NCBI GenBank assembly: GCA_905214315.1
Contig: CAJMLN010000044.1
Location: forward strand, 1-16,038
From: an uncultured bacterium
Lineage (GTDB): Bacteria > Bacillota > Clostridia > Christensenellales > QALW01
DNA: 16,038 nucleotides
Reading direction: 5' to 3'
The notes under the pieces are model-generated. The model made no database searches, had not been told where the DNA came from, and was given only the letters and a program-made list of their open reading frames with translations. Both the position numbers and the translations under genes were made by a program. This document shows, in pieces, positions 1 to 7,345 of this stretch (positions within the stretch are counted from its first letter, which is position 1; the number at the start of each line of letters is the position of its first letter).

Positions 1-210
1 ATTTTATTTCGCCGGCATGCTTAATTGTCATTTTTCTATTTTCGTTCCGGAGTTTCACTGCAATGTTTTCATTTTTGGGGCATAGTTTTTTCGATTTGCA
101 GTCGCCAATTCATGCTTTGTAAAGAAAAATATTTTATTTCCTATGAGAATTTTTTGCCATTGCTTTGCTGTAAGAGGAAGGAGGGTTTTATTTATATTGT
201 CTATATTGCT

Positions 211-864
211 TTATAAATGAATCCTTTCAAAGTTATTGATTGCACGCTTGGAAGATATTGTCGTCAGCAGAGCATACAAAATTGCACCCGCGGTAAGAAC
301 GCCTGTCTGTAAGCCGATATGCGTAAAACCGAAAGCATTCAGCGCCGAAAGCCCCGGAATGTGAAAGAGCGTTTCCCCTAGAATCACAACCAAAAAGGCG
401 GCGGCAGTAAACAGAACAAAGGGCTTTCCAAATTTATACGCCGTCCTGAAAAAGCCACCGATAAATATTGCGTTAAAAAGTCCCAGAATTAGAAGCACAA
501 ATCCTATGTAAACAAGATTGGCGTTCATCAAAGCGTTGCTCCTGTAAACCATTGCCTCAGAGAAAATCGTCATGCGTACAAGTGCAACTGCTGCCGTAAT
601 TGCAAAATAACAAAGCTCAATAAATATGCAAAAGGCATATTTTGCTCTGACAACATCACTTTTTGCAACAGGCAAAAGTGCCGTATAAATAATGTCGTTT
701 GCTTCCCGCCACGCTTGGAAGGATTGGAATAATCCGAGACAAATGAAGAACGAACCGATGAGTATAGGATAGCCCGGCACGAAAGCAAGCAGGGCAAATG
801 TAAGGAATATGTATGACAAAGGTGAAGCGGCAAGCATCAATTCTTTTTTCAATAGCTTCATCAT
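211..864 (-). CDS. ABC-2 type transporter permease (217 aa)
   Basis: This is an integral membrane protein with about six hydrophobic segments: roughly residues 10-45 (two close helices), 80-98, 117-140, 148-168 and 178-202. There is a short charged N-terminus (MMKLLKKE) and a basic C-terminal tail (SSKRAINNF). The size and layout fit the short ABC-2 permeases that pair with a single ATPase. The first ATG overlaps the stop of the upstream ATPase gene by 4 bp, so the two are translationally coupled and probably form one exporter. The substrate cannot be read from sequence; relatives export antimicrobial peptides or act in cell-envelope stress. No clear intrinsic terminator follows the stop within the window. 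The transporter assignment is firm; the substrate is unknown. Confidence 0.85.
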   Translation of the reverse strand: MMKLLKKELMLAASPLSYIFLTFALLAFVPGYPILIGSFFICLGLFQSFQAWREANDIIYTALLPVAKSDVVRAKYAFCIFIELCYFAITAAVALVRMTIFSEAMVYRSNALMNANLVYIGFVLLILGLFNAIFIGGFFRTAYKFGKPFVLFTAAAFLVVILGETLFHIPGLSALNAFGFTHIGLQTGVLTAGAILYALLTTISSKRAINNFERIHL

Positions 865-1583
865 GCCCTGATACTCCTTTCCATCCGCAGAATACTCTCC
901 TCTAAGGTCTCACCGTTTGTGCAGTACTTTTTGCAGAATTCTTCCTTTGAACTGTCGGCAATAATAATACCCTTTTGAATATAAAGAATGTCATCTGCGC
1001 ATTTCTCAATGTCCGAGATAATATGTGTAGAGAACAGAACAGCTACGCCTTGATTTCTCAGTTCAATAAACAAATCGAGCAGTTCATCTCTGGAAAACGG
1101 GTCTAGCCCACTGGTTGGCTCGTCTAAAATCAGGATTTCCGGCCTGTGGGAAAGCGCAAGCAGGAGGTTGAATTTCACCTTCATTCCCTCGGACAGCTCT
1201 GAGGGTACTTTGTTCTCGTCCAGTGAAAACATTTTAAGATATTTCCAATACGCTTCTTCGTTCCAATTTGGATAAAAGGTTTTGGTAATGGCGACGATAT
1301 TCTTTATCTTTTTTTTCGGATAGTAATTGATAGCGCCTGTCGAATATCCGATTCGCCTTTTAATTTCCTGTTCATTCTCTGAGAAGGGCAAGCCGAAAAA
1401 GCAAATCTCACCGCAGTCGGGACGGACGAGTCCTAAAACGGATTTTATCGTTGTAGTTTTACCTGCTCCATTCCTGCCGATAAATCCGCAAATCCTACCT
1501 GCGTTTAGTTTGAAAGAAACACCTGAAAGCGAAAAGGACGGGTACGCTTTACTTAAATTTTTAATTTCACAAAGCGCCATCAT
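861..1583 (-). CDS. ABC transporter ATP-binding protein (240 aa)
   Basis: This is the cytoplasmic ATPase that powers the permease encoded just downstream. Walker A is GRNGAGKT at residues 36-43, the signature is LSEGM at 129-133 (a variant of LSGGQ), Walker B plus D-loop is ILILDEPTSGLDP at about 149-161, and the switch histidine is H186 in FSTH. The stretch FYPNWNEEAYWKYLKMF at 102-118 resembles the YtrB/BcrA-like subgroup. The usual Q-loop glutamine is not evident where expected after IGY (77-79), which reads STGAINYY. The start ATG overlaps the AbrB-like gene by 4 bp. A second in-frame ATG follows at once, so M1 or M2 may be used. The length is normal for a single-domain exporter ATPase. 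Confidence 0.92.
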   Translation of the reverse strand: MMALCEIKNLSKAYPSFSLSGVSFKLNAGRICGFIGRNGAGKTTTIKSVLGLVRPDCGEICFFGLPFSENEQEIKRRIGYSTGAINYYPKKKIKNIVAITKTFYPNWNEEAYWKYLKMFSLDENKVPSELSEGMKVKFNLLLALSHRPEILILDEPTSGLDPFSRDELLDLFIELRNQGVAVLFSTHIISDIEKCADDILYIQKGIIIADSSKEEFCKKYCTNGETLEESILRMERSIRA

Positions 1584-1795
1584 TCATCCTTCCCTGCGGT
1601 TTCAAAAACAGCGGCGGTAAACTGTGAAAACGCCGATTTCGGCGGAATTGCAATTCCGCGTTTCTCATCACCTAAAAGCACTAACGTGTCGCCGGCCTTA
1701 ATATCAAATATTTCTCTCGCTTGCTTCGGTATGACGATCTGTCCCTTTTCGCCTACTGTGGCAGTCCATGCGTATTTTCCCTTTGGCTTTCCCAT
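1580..1795 (-). CDS. AbrB/SpoVT-type DNA-binding regulator (71 aa)
   Basis: This is a small swapped-hairpin AbrB-fold protein. The core at residues 10-50 contains ATVGEKGQIVIPKQAREIFD followed by IKAGDTLVLLGD, the classic pattern of this fold in SpoVT, AbrB and MazE relatives. It is the first gene of the ABC transporter operon and overlaps the ATPase gene by 4 bp, so it probably controls its own operon. The ribosome site GGGAGG (minus strand, 1802-1807) sits well placed before the ATG. A tandem 9-bp repeat between promoter and ribosome site is a candidate operator. No toxin partner is present, so a MazE-type antitoxin role is unlikely. The ligand or signal is unknown. Confidence 0.85.
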   Translation of the reverse strand: MGKPKGKYAWTATVGEKGQIVIPKQAREIFDIKAGDTLVLLGDEKRGIAIPPKSAFSQFTAAVFETAGKDE

Positions 1796-1807
1796 AGCAA
1801 ACCTCCC

Positions 1808-1830
1808 TATGAATTGTATGAATTGTATGA
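1808..1830. repeat. Tandem 9-bp repeat in the leader of the ABC operon
   Basis: TATGAATTG is repeated head to tail (1808-1816, 1817-1825) with a partial third copy (1826-1830). It lies between the predicted transcription start and the ribosome site of the AbrB-like gene and touches that ribosome site. This position suits an autoregulatory operator, but binding is inferred only from location. Confidence 0.5.
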
Positions 1831-1842
1831 TTTATATAACTA

Positions 1843-1871
1843 ATTATACATAAATTTCATTTTCCCGTCAA
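1843..1871 (-). promoter_or_regulatory. Promoter of the AbrB-ABC transporter operon
   Basis: Read on the minus strand, TTGACG (1866-1871) and TATAAT (1843-1848) are separated by exactly 17 bp. This is a near-consensus sigma-A promoter. Transcription should start near 1836 and reach the AbrB-like ATG at 1795 after a leader of about 40 nt. Confidence 0.75.
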
Positions 1872-1973
1872 CAGATATTTCTTAAGCGCCGTGTAACAAT
1901 TATATTTGAAAAAGCGAACAGATAAAATAAAACCAATAGAATGTGTGATTTAATTTTTTGATATATAAAAGAA

Positions 1974-2009
1974 GATGCCGAGAAAAGGAATTCTGCCTTT
2001 TTCGGCGTC
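1974..2009. other. Orphan hairpin in the 1796-2275 intergenic region
   Basis: GATGCCGAGAAAAGG (1974-1988) and CCTTTTTCGGCGTC (1996-2009) form a long stem with one bulge and a 7-nt loop. On the minus strand the stem is followed by TTCTTTT, as in an intrinsic terminator. No gene leads into it from either side. The intergenic region of 480 bases otherwise holds the ABC operon promoter, the tandem repeat, the hairpin at 2161-2184 and a weak promoter for the next gene. Confidence 0.45.
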
Positions 2010-2132
2010 CTTTGTAGCGCCCATAAAATGTATTCTACGGATTGCTCCAGATTATTTCCTTATGTGGCGTTGGCATTTGCGCTATCGTTCTTTTATACTG
2101 TATGATATGGTGTTTTATGAAAAATAAAAACT

Positions 2133-2214
2133 GTGACGGAAAAGAGCATCAAATTTTCACAAAACGGACAGATCTGTTCGTTTTTATTTCGTTTTCCTTT
2201 TTTTTCACCGTCAC
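2133..2214 (+). other. Nested inverted repeats upstream of the VTC gene
   Basis: The inner hairpin has stems 2161-2170 (AAAACGGACA) and 2175-2184 around a GATC loop, with one G-T pair, and is followed by a T-rich run like an intrinsic terminator. An outer pair GTGACGG (2133-2139) and CCGTCAC (2208-2214) encloses it. The element ends about 20 bp before the likely -10 box of the polymerase operon. It could be a terminator insulating that operon, an operator (ACAGATCTGT is a perfect 10-bp palindrome) or a structured RNA. Confidence 0.45.
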
Positions 2215-2235
2215 GAAAGCATAAAAAAGATTCGA

Positions 2236-2241
2236 TATAAT
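2236..2241 (+). promoter_or_regulatory. Likely -10 box for the VTC operon
   Basis: TATAAT lies 35 bp before the ATG at 2276. No convincing -35 hexamer is found 16-18 bp upstream (ACGAAA at the 17-bp position), so the promoter may be weak or need an activator. Confidence 0.4.
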
Positions 2242-2275
2242 AAAAACGAAAATTTTTCATAAAGGAATGATATAA

Positions 2276-2980
2276 ATGGCAGAAATATTTCAACGGTACG
2301 AAGAAAAATATTTGGTATCCGGCACGCAGTATACCATGCTTTTTGAGGAGCTGGCGCCCTATATGACAGTGGATGCGTACGGAAAAACAGCGATTGGCAG
2401 TTTGTATTTTGATACGCCTGATTTTTATTTAATTCGTACCTCTTTGGAAAAACCGGTGTATAAGGAGAAATTGCGGCTGCGCTGTTACGGCCGCCCCGGA
2501 CCGGATTCCCCGGCGTTTGTGGAACTGAAAAAGAAATATCAGGGCATTGTTTATAAACGCCGGATTTCGCTTCCGTATCAGCAGGCACTGCATCAGCTGA
2601 AACAGGGTTTTTTGGAAAGCGGAGATCAAATTTCCCAGGAGATCAATTGGTCATTTCGCCATTATCGTTCCTTAGGTCCGGCGGCCGCTCTGTTTTATGA
2701 GCGCACGGCGTTTTACTGCGTGTATGACCCGTCTATTCGTATTACTTTTGATGAAAATATACGAAGCCGTTTTTCTTCGCTTGACCTTGCTTCGGGCGAC
2801 GGTGGTACTCTGCTGCTTGCATCGGGGATGAAACTGATGGAAATCAAGATTTCCGGCAGTATGCCTCTGTGGCTTTCCCGCGTGTTGGATAAGGCCGGTG
2901 TGTTTCCCGTATCTTTCTCAAAGTACGGAACGGCATATCAGCAGCACTGTAATCAGAAAGGAGAGATCAAAAGTGCCTGA
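2276..2980 (+). CDS. VTC-domain polyphosphate polymerase-like protein (234 aa)
   Basis: This is a cytoplasmic triphosphate-tunnel fold protein of the VTC family, whose yeast member VTC4 makes polyphosphate from ATP. Visible family motifs are RYEEKY (7-12), SLYFDTPDF (42-50), KEKLRLRCYG (63-72) with alternating basic residues lining the tunnel, VELKKKYQGIVYKRR (82-96), YERTAFY, RITFDENIRSR, the metal-binding-type glutamate in LMEIKI, and FSKYGTAY near the end. The length is typical of bacterial single-domain members. AAAGGA (2261-2266) precedes the ATG by 9 nt. The next gene, DUF4956, overlaps it by 8 bp, a pairing common in Firmicutes. The fold is secure; polymerase activity in this group is inferred from the family. 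Confidence 0.88.
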   Translation: MAEIFQRYEEKYLVSGTQYTMLFEELAPYMTVDAYGKTAIGSLYFDTPDFYLIRTSLEKPVYKEKLRLRCYGRPGPDSPAFVELKKKYQGIVYKRRISLPYQQALHQLKQGFLESGDQISQEINWSFRHYRSLGPAAALFYERTAFYCVYDPSIRITFDENIRSRFSSLDLASGDGGTLLLASGMKLMEIKISGSMPLWLSRVLDKAGVFPVSFSKYGTAYQQHCNQKGEIKSA

Positions 2981-3644
2981 TTTATTTTATAATGCGCTCA
3001 GCGGCGGTCTTACTTTGAGCGGATATCTGTTGTGTACGGCAGTCTCGTTTATCATCGGTGCCGGAATTGCTTTTGTGTATACCCGCAGGGGAACGTATAC
3101 GCAGAGTTTTGTAATTACTCTGCTGCTTTTGCCGGCTATTGTGCAGACGGTTATTTTGCTGGTGAATGGAAATGTGGGAACGGGCGTAGCTGTGGCAGGC
3201 GCATTCAGCCTGGTGCGCTTTCGCTCCGTACCCGGAAGCGCGCGGGAAATTGCGGTTATCTTTCTGGCGATGACCGCCGGTCTTGCGACGGGAACAGGAT
3301 ATATACTTGCTGCGGGCTTATTTGCTGTTATTTTGTGCGGTGCGCTTTTATTGCTGACACTGCTGAATATAGGCGGCCGTGCCAGCGGAGAGAGAGAATT
3401 GAAGATTACGATTCCTGAAAGTCTGGATTACAGTGAGATTTTTGAGGATCTTTTTGCAGAATATACGGTTTCCTGTGAAAGAATACGTGTAAAGACCTCG
3501 AATATGGGCAGCCTGTATAAGCTGCAGTATCGGATCCGGCTCAAGGAAGAAAAGAAGGAGAAAGAATTTATCGATAAGCTGCGCTGCCGGAACGGAAATT
3601 TGGAAATCAGCTGCGGCAGAGCGCTTGAGGAAGAGAGGCTTTAG
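2973..3644 (+). CDS. DUF4956 membrane protein (223 aa)
   Basis: This membrane protein of unknown function has about four hydrophobic segments in its first 140 residues, then a soluble C-terminal domain. The stretch AGAFSLVRFRSVPGSAREIA is the hallmark of DUF4956 proteins and lies between membrane segments. The chosen start is GTG at 2973, giving VPDLFYNALSGG; AAAGGAGAG (2957-2965) sits 7 nt upstream. An upstream in-frame ATG at 2898 would run 75 bp through the VTC gene and has no ribosome site. The 8-bp overlap with the VTC gene implies coupled translation. The VTC partner suggests a complex handling polyphosphate or nucleotide at the membrane, by analogy with the yeast VTC complex; this is inference. 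Confidence 0.85.
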   Translation: MPDLFYNALSGGLTLSGYLLCTAVSFIIGAGIAFVYTRRGTYTQSFVITLLLLPAIVQTVILLVNGNVGTGVAVAGAFSLVRFRSVPGSAREIAVIFLAMTAGLATGTGYILAAGLFAVILCGALLLLTLLNIGGRASGERELKITIPESLDYSEIFEDLFAEYTVSCERIRVKTSNMGSLYKLQYRIRLKEEKKEKEFIDKLRCRNGNLEISCGRALEEERL

Positions 3645-3646
3645 CT

Positions 3647-5401
3647 ATGATGAAACATTGTACAGCTATTTTACTGGCGGTTTCTTTACTGCTTTTTCTG
3701 CCGGGATGCCAAAATGAAGACGGCGGCGTTTCAGGCACAGAAGCACCCGGAAATACCGGGGGCAGCAGCACCGCGGCGGCTGTGGATGAAAGTCAATTTA
3801 CTTTTTCCGCTAAGGATGAATACACGGAATATACCGGAGCAGTGGAAATTTCGCTTGACGGCGCTGCGGTTTCCGGCAGCGGATGGCAGCTTTCTGCCGG
3901 CAGTTTGACGATTGGTGCGGCCGGGACCTATGTGCTGAGCGGGACGCTGAATGCAGGGCAGATTATAGTGGACGCGGACAGCTCTTCTGATGTACGTCTG
4001 GTGCTGAATCATGTTTCCGTTGTTTCGCCTACATCCGCGGCGTTGTATGTTAAACAGGCGGATAAAGTGATTGTAAGCCTTGCTGAAGGGACAGAAAATT
4101 CCTTCTCTGATACGGCATCCTTTACGGAGGAGGATGAGGCTATAGAAGCAGCCATTTTCAGCAAAGACGACCTGACGATCAACGGCCCCGGCAGCTTGTG
4201 CGTATATGGCAATGTAAATGATGGGATTCAAACGAAGGATACGCTGAAAATAACCGGCGGCAATCTTACGGTAAAGGCTGTTGACGACGGTGTGATCGGA
4301 AAGGATGGCGTATTGATACAGAATGGTTCTTTAACAGTTTCCTGTGGAGATGACGGCATTAAAGGCACAGGCACGGAAGAAAATACGGGGTATTTTTATA
4401 TGGAAAACGGCAGCTTGAAGCTTGTATGCGGCGGCGATGGGATTCAGGCTGAAACCAGTATTTTCATCAAGGACGGTAATCTGGACCTTACCTGCGGCGG
4501 CGGCAGCAGCGGGAATACAATAGCAGCCGGAACTACATCGTTTAAAGGGCTTAAGTCGGGCGGTGATATGCAAATTACCGGCGGCAGCTTTTCCCTGAAT
4601 ACTGCGGATGACAGTATTCACAGTAATGCCGGGATACAAATATCCGGCGGGGATTTTGCCATCGCTTCAGGAGATGATGGGATTCATGCCGATAATTCCC
4701 TCACTGTTTCCGGCGGCAATATTCAAATCTCCCAAAGCTATGAAGGATTGGAGGCATTGAATGTTTTGATCAGCGGTGGAAATATCGGTGTTACCGCTTC
4801 CGATGACGGGATTAATGCAGCCGGCGGAAATGACGGGTCTTCTGTGAATGGCCGCCCGGGACAGAATAATTTCGGCTTTGGCGGAAATTCCTCCGGCGGC
4901 AGCATTGAAATTACGGGCGGTGATATTACGGTAAATGCTTCCGGTGACGGGCTTGATTCTAACGGAACACTTACCATAAGCGGCGGTACCTTGATCATTA
5001 ACGGTCCGACCAGTGATGGCGACAGTGCTTTTGACAGTGATGGTGCTCTTTTGATCAACGGCGGCACGGTGTTGGCTTTGGGCAGTTCCGGTATGTTGGA
5101 GCAGCCGGATATTTCTTCTGAACAATCTTTTATTGTGTCAGCAGGCAGCGGTTTTTCGGCAGGCAGTATTATAACGGTGCAAGATGCCCAGGGCAACGAA
5201 CTGTTTCGTTATACAGCCGCCAAGCGTTTTTCGGCGGTAATATATAGTTCGCCGGAGATGACGGCAGAGCAGACATATAGTATTTTCGTTGACGGAGAGC
5301 TTCTAAGCGCTTATACCGGCATGGGCGGAATGGGAGGTATGAATCCCGGCGGCGGAAATAACAGGCCCGGCGGCGGAATGGGAGGCTATCCTGGATTTTG
5401 A
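3647..5401 (+). CDS. Cthe_2159-type carbohydrate-binding beta-helix lipoprotein (584 aa)
   Basis: This is a surface lipoprotein. A signal peptide (residues 1-20) ends in FLPGC with C21 as the lipid-anchored cysteine, followed by a Gly/Ser/Thr-rich linker. From about residue 60 to 480 the chain repeats short units of the form ISGGxxxI...xxDDGIxA, for example SCGDDGIKGT, SGDDGIHADN and TASDDGINAAGG, as expected for a right-handed beta-helix with acidic calcium-binding turns. This matches the Cthe_2159 family, whose Clostridium thermocellum member binds cellulose and polygalacturonate. The C-terminus is a Gly/Met/Pro tail (GMGGMGGMNPGGG). AGAGAGG (3632-3638) precedes the ATG; only 2 nt separate it from DUF4956. 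Family members often neighbour VTC, DUF4956 and CotH-like genes; no CotH gene is present here. Confidence 0.88.
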   Translation: MMKHCTAILLAVSLLLFLPGCQNEDGGVSGTEAPGNTGGSSTAAAVDESQFTFSAKDEYTEYTGAVEISLDGAAVSGSGWQLSAGSLTIGAAGTYVLSGTLNAGQIIVDADSSSDVRLVLNHVSVVSPTSAALYVKQADKVIVSLAEGTENSFSDTASFTEEDEAIEAAIFSKDDLTINGPGSLCVYGNVNDGIQTKDTLKITGGNLTVKAVDDGVIGKDGVLIQNGSLTVSCGDDGIKGTGTEENTGYFYMENGSLKLVCGGDGIQAETSIFIKDGNLDLTCGGGSSGNTIAAGTTSFKGLKSGGDMQITGGSFSLNTADDSIHSNAGIQISGGDFAIASGDDGIHADNSLTVSGGNIQISQSYEGLEALNVLISGGNIGVTASDDGINAAGGNDGSSVNGRPGQNNFGFGGNSSGGSIEITGGDITVNASGDGLDSNGTLTISGGTLIINGPTSDGDSAFDSDGALLINGGTVLALGSSGMLEQPDISSEQSFIVSAGSGFSAGSIITVQDAQGNELFRYTAAKRFSAVIYSSPEMTAEQTYSIFVDGELLSAYTGMGGMGGMNPGGGNNRPGGGMGGYPGF

Positions 5402-5403
5402 AA

Positions 5404-5438
5404 AAACCGGAGGTGCGTTTTAAACGTACCTCCGGTTT
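5404..5438. terminator. Shared hairpin terminator between convergent genes
   Basis: AAACCGGAGGTGCG and CGTACCTCCGGTTT form a strong stem around a short AT loop, with one wobble pair. On the minus strand the stem is followed directly by TTTTTT (5398-5403 complement), so it is a full terminator for the lipoprotein/FAD genes. On the plus strand it follows the beta-helix gene by 2 nt, but the following run is only TTTATAATAAA, so termination there may be weaker. Confidence 0.85.
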
Positions 5439-5449
5439 ATAATAAACAA

Positions 5450-5539
5450 TTAAATTTCTGGATTTTCCTTTATGCTGCCGTCTGGATAAAAAGCATAGTT
5501 TTTTGCGGTAAGTTCCGTTATGGAACAAGGGCGATCCTT
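5450..5539 (-). pseudogene. In-frame continuation beyond the lipoprotein stop
   Basis: Directly after the TAA at 5540-5542 the same frame encodes 29 more residues, including ITELTAKNYAFYPDGSI, and then stops at 5450-5452. That second stop lies 11 nt before the terminator hairpin, a normal gene-to-terminator distance, whereas the first stop leaves about 100 nt. This looks like a lost C-terminus, or a tail made only by readthrough. It has no good start codon of its own. Confidence 0.45.
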
Positions 5540-5992
5540 TTAACTGAGCCAATTGTAATTGGTATACCAGGTAAGCTTTCCGGTATCCGTGTCATACGAA
5601 GCTGAATAGGCGCGCTGCAGGTCCTCACTGACGATAAATTCTTCGATCATCGTGGTTTTTTGCTGTCCGTCTTCCTCTTCAAGCCAACCCCATGAGCACC
5701 AGTAATATTTACCGTCGGGAAGAGAGAATTTTCCCTTTATGAAAAAAACGTGGGGAAAACCGGTTTCGGAATCCGCTGCACCGAGAGCGTCGGTTAATGC
5801 CTCCTGCACAGGCGCGGCTTCTTCTTCTGATACATTTTCTGTTTGTGTAATTTTGGCGGAAAACAGGTAGTCTTCCTGAGAAACAAATTCAAACTGATCG
5901 TTCTGGACCGGGAGCGTTTCGTCCTGCGGCGCGCCGCAGGCGCATAGGGCCAGGCAGCAGAAAAGACCGCAGCAGAATCCTATTTTTTTCAT
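5540..5992 (-). CDS. Small lipoprotein, unknown function (150 aa)
   Basis: This exported lipoprotein has a cysteine-rich signal peptide (MKKIGFCCGLFCCLALCAC) with C19 as the likely lipidated residue. The mature part is acidic with aromatic clusters (KYYWCSWGWLEEE, LTWYTNYNWLS). GGGAGG precedes the ATG, and the gene starts 33 nt after the FAD oxidoreductase stop, so the two probably form one transcript. The middle and end align by eye with the second lipoprotein at 7567-7953: KGKF...DGKYYW..WGW...YSASYDTDTG against KGRI...GVEYFHVEWYW...YSGYINTDG. The frame stays open and protein-like for 29 codons beyond the TAA, so the gene may be shortened by a nonsense mutation. No known family recognised. 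Confidence 0.75.
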   Translation of the reverse strand: MKKIGFCCGLFCCLALCACGAPQDETLPVQNDQFEFVSQEDYLFSAKITQTENVSEEEAAPVQEALTDALGAADSETGFPHVFFIKGKFSLPDGKYYWCSWGWLEEEDGQQKTTMIEEFIVSEDLQRAYSASYDTDTGKLTWYTNYNWLS

Positions 5993-6025
5993 CGTAATTT
6001 CCTCCCTTGAAAAACAACGAATTTC

Positions 6026-7225
6026 TTAATTCATTTCATGTAAAATCACGCCGCTTTGCGTAAGACGCCGCTGTAATACTTGGATATCCAATGCTGAAAA
6101 ATCGTCCGTCAGTGCCGCGGCGAGTCCTGCGGCCTGACCGGTGACGGCACAGCAGGGGATCACGCGCATGATATCCCACATGGCTTCGGTCACTGAGGTG
6201 CACCTGCCTGCCAGAATCAGGTTTTTGCAGGAAGCGTGATACAGAGTGCGGAAGGGTACCTCGTATACCGGACCGCGTTTGCGCCAGTCCGATACCATGC
6301 CTACGGAATCGGAAAAGCGGGTATGCGTTTCGGCATCGTGCAGCGTGTATTCGCCGCACAGCCGGCGCGTCATGCGCAGCTGTGGAATGGAGGCAATCGT
6401 TACCGGAATCAGGGATGGGTCTTTTTCCCGCTGTGCTTTAATATCGTTTAAAATGGAGCGGTGAGAGGCCTGCATAAATTCTGAAATTTCCGCGCCTTCT
6501 AAGCCGGTAAAGCGCCTGTCTATCAGCGTTTCTACTTTGTTCTGTGCATTTTTCTGTTCTTCGGGAACGTCGCAGAAGCCCATCATGCGCAGGTCGTAAC
6601 CATTTTTTCCTAAAAAGTAATACCATGCGGCCAGCACATTGCCCTGCTTAAAGGTTTCGGTAGGTACGCCGGCAAAAAAGGCAATGTCGGCATCACCCGT
6701 AGCGTCAACGACCGACCGGGCCTCTATTGCCTGCCTGCCAGATTTACTTTCAATGATCACCGCATCGATGCGGTTACTGCGGCGTTGAACGGCTACCGCA
6801 TAGGTTCCGTAAAGGAGCTGGACTCCGGCTTTTAGAAGCAGCTGCTCCGATAAAATGGCAAATAAGTGGGGGTTAAACTGGGTTTCAAACCGGGAATGTT
6901 TCTCTGTACGGCCGGCGGGATCGTCGGAATCCAGCCAATTGGTCGGATACCTGGCTTCCGCGCCCATGGATATGGAGAGTCGCAGGAGCTCTTCGGCAAT
7001 TCCGAAGGATACCTGGCGGCCGTGCCCGTCGCATAAAGGCAGATAAATGGTTACGAGACCTGCGGTGCCGAGACCGCCTAAAATATATTGTTTTTCTAAA
7101 AGAATAACCTTTTTTCCCTCTCTGGCTGCGGCAAGCGCTGCGGAGATGCCGGCAAAACCGCCGCCACACACCAGAACGTCGCATTGCCGGACAACAGGCG
7201 TATGAAGCGTTTCTGAAATCTGCAA
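6026..7225 (-). CDS. FAD-dependent oxidoreductase (399 aa)
   Basis: This soluble flavoprotein belongs to the FAD_oxidored type (PF12831-like). The N-terminal dinucleotide-binding motif is VLVCGGGFAGISAALAAARE (17-36), ending with the acidic E44 in VILLEK; GGLGTAGLV follows. SVVDATGDADIAFFAGVPTE is the second family motif, and the C-terminal FAD-contacting part reads ILAGRCTSVTEAMWDIMRVI then GQAAGLAAAL. No signal peptide is present. The start is TTG (7223-7225 complement), supported by AGAGGTGA six nt upstream; no ATG is near. A promoter with an extended -10 lies just upstream, divergent from the beta-helix operon at 7346-10010. The location suggests a role in polysaccharide-related metabolism, but the substrate is unknown. 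Confidence 0.85.
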   Translation of the reverse strand: MQISETLHTPVVRQCDVLVCGGGFAGISAALAAAREGKKVILLEKQYILGGLGTAGLVTIYLPLCDGHGRQVSFGIAEELLRLSISMGAEARYPTNWLDSDDPAGRTEKHSRFETQFNPHLFAILSEQLLLKAGVQLLYGTYAVAVQRRSNRIDAVIIESKSGRQAIEARSVVDATGDADIAFFAGVPTETFKQGNVLAAWYYFLGKNGYDLRMMGFCDVPEEQKNAQNKVETLIDRRFTGLEGAEISEFMQASHRSILNDIKAQREKDPSLIPVTIASIPQLRMTRRLCGEYTLHDAETHTRFSDSVGMVSDWRKRGPVYEVPFRTLYHASCKNLILAGRCTSVTEAMWDIMRVIPCCAVTGQAAGLAAALTDDFSALDIQVLQRRLTQSGVILHEMN

Positions 7226-7261
7226 ATACCGTCACCTCTTATTTTAGTATAAATTTATATA

Positions 7262-7290
7262 ATTATACCATTTTAGGAATTGAAAAGCAA
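7262..7290 (-). promoter_or_regulatory. Promoter of the FAD oxidoreductase-lipoprotein operon
   Basis: On the minus strand TTGCTT (7285-7290) and TATAAT (7262-7267) are 17 bp apart. TGG directly before TATAAT makes an extended -10. The predicted start lies near 7255, about 30 nt before the TTG start codon. Confidence 0.65.
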
Positions 7291-7313
7291 GTATAGTCGG
7301 GGATAAATTTACT

Positions 7314-7343
7314 AAGAAATTTCTTTTAAAAACAAAAGCGCTT
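7314..7343. promoter_or_regulatory. Two palindromes between divergent promoters, possible operator
   Basis: AAGAAATTTCTT (7314-7325) is a perfect 12-bp palindrome. AAGCGCTT (7336-7343) is a perfect 8-bp palindrome inside AAAAGCGCTTGGT, which shares the core of CcpA/LacI-family operators (AARCGYTW) but lacks the outer TG. It ends 2 bp before the -35 box at 7346, where a bound regulator could block polymerase. Confidence 0.4.
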
Positions 7344-7345
7344 GG

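Noticed and set aside
175..185. AGGAAGGAGGG resembling a strong ribosome site
   Set aside because: No start codon at suitable spacing opens a frame of any length; TTG at 198 stops after seven codons.
25..216. Open frame of 63 codons at the left edge, plus strand
   Set aside because: No ribosome site, AT-rich biased composition full of Phe/Ser/Cys, and no recognisable motif; probably non-coding DNA downstream of the permease gene.
2042..2224. Possible 60-aa single-helix membrane protein with TTG start
   Set aside because: The N-terminal half could be a membrane helix, but there is no ribosome site and its C-terminal third is just the hairpin and T-run region translated.
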